Positions 57,920 to 64,000 of a DNA stretch of 64,000 bases are shown here, one piece after another; the stretch's first letter is position 1, and every line of letters begins with the position of its first letter. The notes below the pieces were generated by a model. That model did no database searches. It saw only the letters and a program-made list of their open reading frames with translations, and was not told where the DNA came from. Location: NCBI GenBank assembly GCA_964036295.1, contig OZ038465.1:10423667-10487666 (forward strand). The letters are read 5' to 3'. This DNA is from Plumapathes pennacea. Taxonomy: Eukaryota; Cnidaria; Anthozoa; Antipatharia; Myriopathidae. The position numbers were made by a program, and so were the translations under genes.

Positions 57920-60900
57920 AAACAGAAGTGTTAAAATTGATCTCTTATAGGCAGAAATACACGTACCGATATCCAGGTTTGGTGAATTCTTAAATAATTC
58001 TTCGAAACGTGCCATGAGTTACTAGGAGACTTCTCAAACGCTCCGCTCTGATTTGCTGTAACCAAAAGTTACGCCAGTACGGCGTTCGTAAACTGAAAAA
58101 AAGAATAGTTTACTACTAAATAAACGAAACTTTTTGTCTTTTTCCTCATTCTACAAAGCACCCTGAAATCTGTGACAATATTGGCGGCGTATTCAGTCTG
58201 CAATTAGCACGGCACTATTAATTCTACCTAAACTCCAACCACAGACCGTGTAGCTTGTGTCCTTTGAAGTAAAACGTCAACGCGACAATTTACTATTGCT
58301 TGGCCATTCTATTAATTTTATTATCATTTCGAAATAGCTCTTTTAGCCATGTCATAATGAGATAATGATACTGTATTACCAAAACACGACGAAATATGGC
58401 GGTTTTTAGTTGAAGTATAGTAGCGTTAAACTCTTTCACTCCGGCCCGGCAAGAGTGATCAACTTCAGTGTTTTCAGTTCAATGCATAAATCATACAGGG
58501 CAATCTGCATTTTGAGCTGGGGACTGAAAGGGTTATCTGAAAATCTGGATACTGAAATATTTCTCTCAAAGTTTATTTGACACGTCTAAGTTAAAAATAG
58601 CTGTTCGCTGGTTTTTGATCAAACCTTGGCACTAATTGACCAAGGTCTTGGAAGAGGATATTTGGATATCCCTGGAGCTTTTAAAACAAACAACTCCTGA
58701 CAACTTCATTCTGTCACCAGAGATATCTCATACAGGTTATCAAATCTGGTCAAATGCTCATTTTCCACTCTCCAAACTGTTCGCGAGGAAAATGTATGAC
58801 GGACTACCGTATCAAATTGCTCAGCCTTGTGATACAACATTCTTCTTCTAGTATTCTTGTATGAGAAGAAAATCGTGTTGATTTTCTGTCGACTATCTGT
58901 CCAAAGCATATTTAAAACCCTTAGCCATCTAACCATTACAATGAAAATGTATTACAGGTAGACACAAATTGGGAATTGATCATTCCATAAGCTTTTGTCT
59001 GGGCAAACTATCAAACGCCAAACTCTTATCACTGCATGTTATATTTCTGGTAAAGACTGAAAAGAGAAAATTGACCACTCTAAGTTAAAGCAGCACAAAT
59101 CAATATTATTAATATTTCTAATAATAACTGATAACCCAAACAACTTCAGACTGACAAGTCCACTGTTTTGTTGCATGGAAACACTTGGTAAAATAAGATG
59201 GAAATCACTTTTCTACAATAACCATCACTAAAGTATAAATCAGGTGCAGTGATTTGATATCTTACCATAAACTACAGCCCTACATACCGGCCATTAGACT
59301 AGCATTATATCTTTTGAAGATTTGCGTGCAATTCCACTCAGAAATTGCTTGTCACTTAGTACTTTTAATTTAAACTTGTGATTACTGAGCTCATAAATAT
59401 AAATCCTTCCACCCATAAGCAGAAGAAAATGGATGAGTGACATCGTGAGAATCTATAAAATGCTATTATCAGCTTTAATTTGCGCAAGATATTGAAAGTC
59501 ACGTTCTTCATATCTCTAGTCCGTTGAGAAACTGGAAGAAACATTTGAAGGGTTGTGAAAATAGATTAACCATGTTCAACAATAAATCACAGCACTGCTA
59601 ACAAACAACCCAGTCCTCATACTACAAGTGTTATCGTTTAACTGTAGATAAATTCTGTAATTGGCTGAGAGCAAATGGCATAACTATTAATATCGTAGAT
59701 TTTTAAGGTGCAATGATTTTACAGCTCAAGTATCCTCACAAAGTTCATTATAGCCATATGATAAACAAGTAATTAATCACATGAGGTACTTGTGCAATGG
59801 TTTACATCAACTGTGATGTTTGAGAAAAACAATCCATTGACTGATACAATTTTCAAACATGTAATAGTTCTCAAATATCACAACACAAGAGTGATCTATA
59901 TCCTTAAGTTCATATTCATATGTTTATTTACCTATTTATCCCAGTGGTGTAGACAAAAGTGTAAGATTCAGATTAAAAGAAAAAAGGTGATTTGAAATGA
60001 TACTAGCAAAATAATATTATTGGCCCATGTTTAGTCATGAAACATCAACTTTAACAGAAAATCACAACATCGTCACCTTTCTTCAATCAACTGAAACGAC
60101 CCACACAGACCGAAGTAAAAACTTACATGATGCAAAACATCAATGATGCAAGGAAAACATGCCAGCAAATATCAAAGACGCTTCCACAGGAAGAACAGCA
60201 GCACTGACTGCGTTTACATAACATGTACATTGTACTGTACCAGCAAAATACTTCCTACCTCAATCACCAAGAAATGTCGCAGCTCATTCCACAACTTCAA
60301 AAGCTTGCATCAGCTAACTCTAGCAGAAGGTGAGACCAAGATATATCTACAGTATTTTAAAGACAAGTGTTACAGTAAAAGTTTTGAGGCATTAAACACC
60401 ACCTGAAAGCATGCTGGTGGGCATATACCTGAATATAATACACAAAATTACAAGTAATACTACTATTATCATTTAGCCAATCAGAGCAATGTCTCAAATG
60501 AAACAAACATTTCTCCTCATCTGTTTCACAGCCTGTAATGAACCACAATCTTCTTCCTGTGGCATATACCAGTACTCCATCAAAACAAGTATTTTCCTTC
60601 GAAGCTGTACCACACTCAGATCTTGTTTTAAGCTTCTTTTTTTAAATTTCTACCAGCAAATGGCAATATTGTTGTTAATTCCTCTTAAATAGTTCTCTGT
60701 GACAGCTAGCCTTGAGGTCAGGTCTTCTCCCTCCACTGTTTTCCATGTCATACATGGCTTGCTGCAGTTCTGACGACTTGGATGGAAGCGAAGATCTACT
60801 GTGACTATTACTATTTGTTCCATCGTGAAAATCCACCTACAGCACCAGCTACGGGAAAGGCATGCTATGTATGTCCTCAGGTGCCTGCTCACTTAGCAAG

Positions 60901-61095
60901 CAACAAATAAAGAGACCAGCTCATAACTCAGGACACGACCTGCACAGCATGGAAATTGACTCAGGGACGGTTCCACTGAAATTCCCAATTCCTCAATAAT
61001 TTGCCTTGAAGAGAGATAACTTGCCAACTGCATTTTCCAAATCTCAACCACAAGATGCCTTCCCAAAGGTTCTACACAATGTTTTCTTTTGGTTG
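57920..61095. other. No gene seen; probable FOXK 3' UTR at the right end
   Basis: AT-rich sequence. A dispersed repeat copy sits at 59430-59540. The part next to the FOXK stop (60700-61095) has no splice-bounded coding and is a likely 3' UTR. Small open frames on both strands have no recognisable content. Confidence 0.5.

Positions 61096-64000
<2,905 letters not shown>

Noticed and set aside
58636-58851. Plus-strand 71-codon frame
   Set aside because: Overlaps repeat-like sequence related to the dispersed 110-bp family and has no conserved motif.

Overview
This is animal nuclear DNA, AT-rich and intron-rich, with many short transposon remnants. Split genes with GT-AG introns, animal-specific families (SNX14, TRPA1, FOXK) and a dense background of short inverted-repeat elements point to a cnidarian, most probably a stony coral or a close anthozoan. 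The species assignment is inference; the gene identities rest on motifs and an unbroken exon-phase chain that I worked out by hand.

Layout, all genes on the minus strand and read right to left. (1) 61096-63789: the 3' four exons of a FOXK transcription factor, including the whole forkhead domain; its N-terminal exons lie beyond the right edge. (2) 29308-55403: a complete TRPA1-type channel with 28 shared exons (16 ankyrin repeats, six-helix pore module, C-terminal coiled coil) preceded by four candidate alternative first exons. (3) 23759-27007: an unrecognised small gene for a secreted, repeat-containing, very basic protein. (4) 827-23108: SNX14, a membrane-anchored sorting nexin, 38 coding exons with only the last exon or so missing past the left edge.

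Between and inside these genes lie foldback and terminal-inverted-repeat elements: a three-copy GGGCCCGG family, a TTAA-flanked piggyBac-like element, TA-flanked elements and large palindromes. There are also a decayed Ty3/Gypsy pol fragment in a SNX14 intron, an Arg-rich transposon-like pseudogene, a TPR/CHAT-like pseudogene fragment and several simple repeats.

The most notable structure is the 5' end of TRPA1. Four ATG-initiated first exons occur in the order d, c, b, a (5' to 3'), each ending in the same SLH(E/K/Q) tetrapeptide and a phase-0 donor. Exons d and b are related, as are c and a, and both pairs are about 4.06 kb apart. An ancient tandem duplication of a two-promoter block therefore appears to have given the channel four N-termini. 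The genes do not form a pathway; their shared strand is simply local order.
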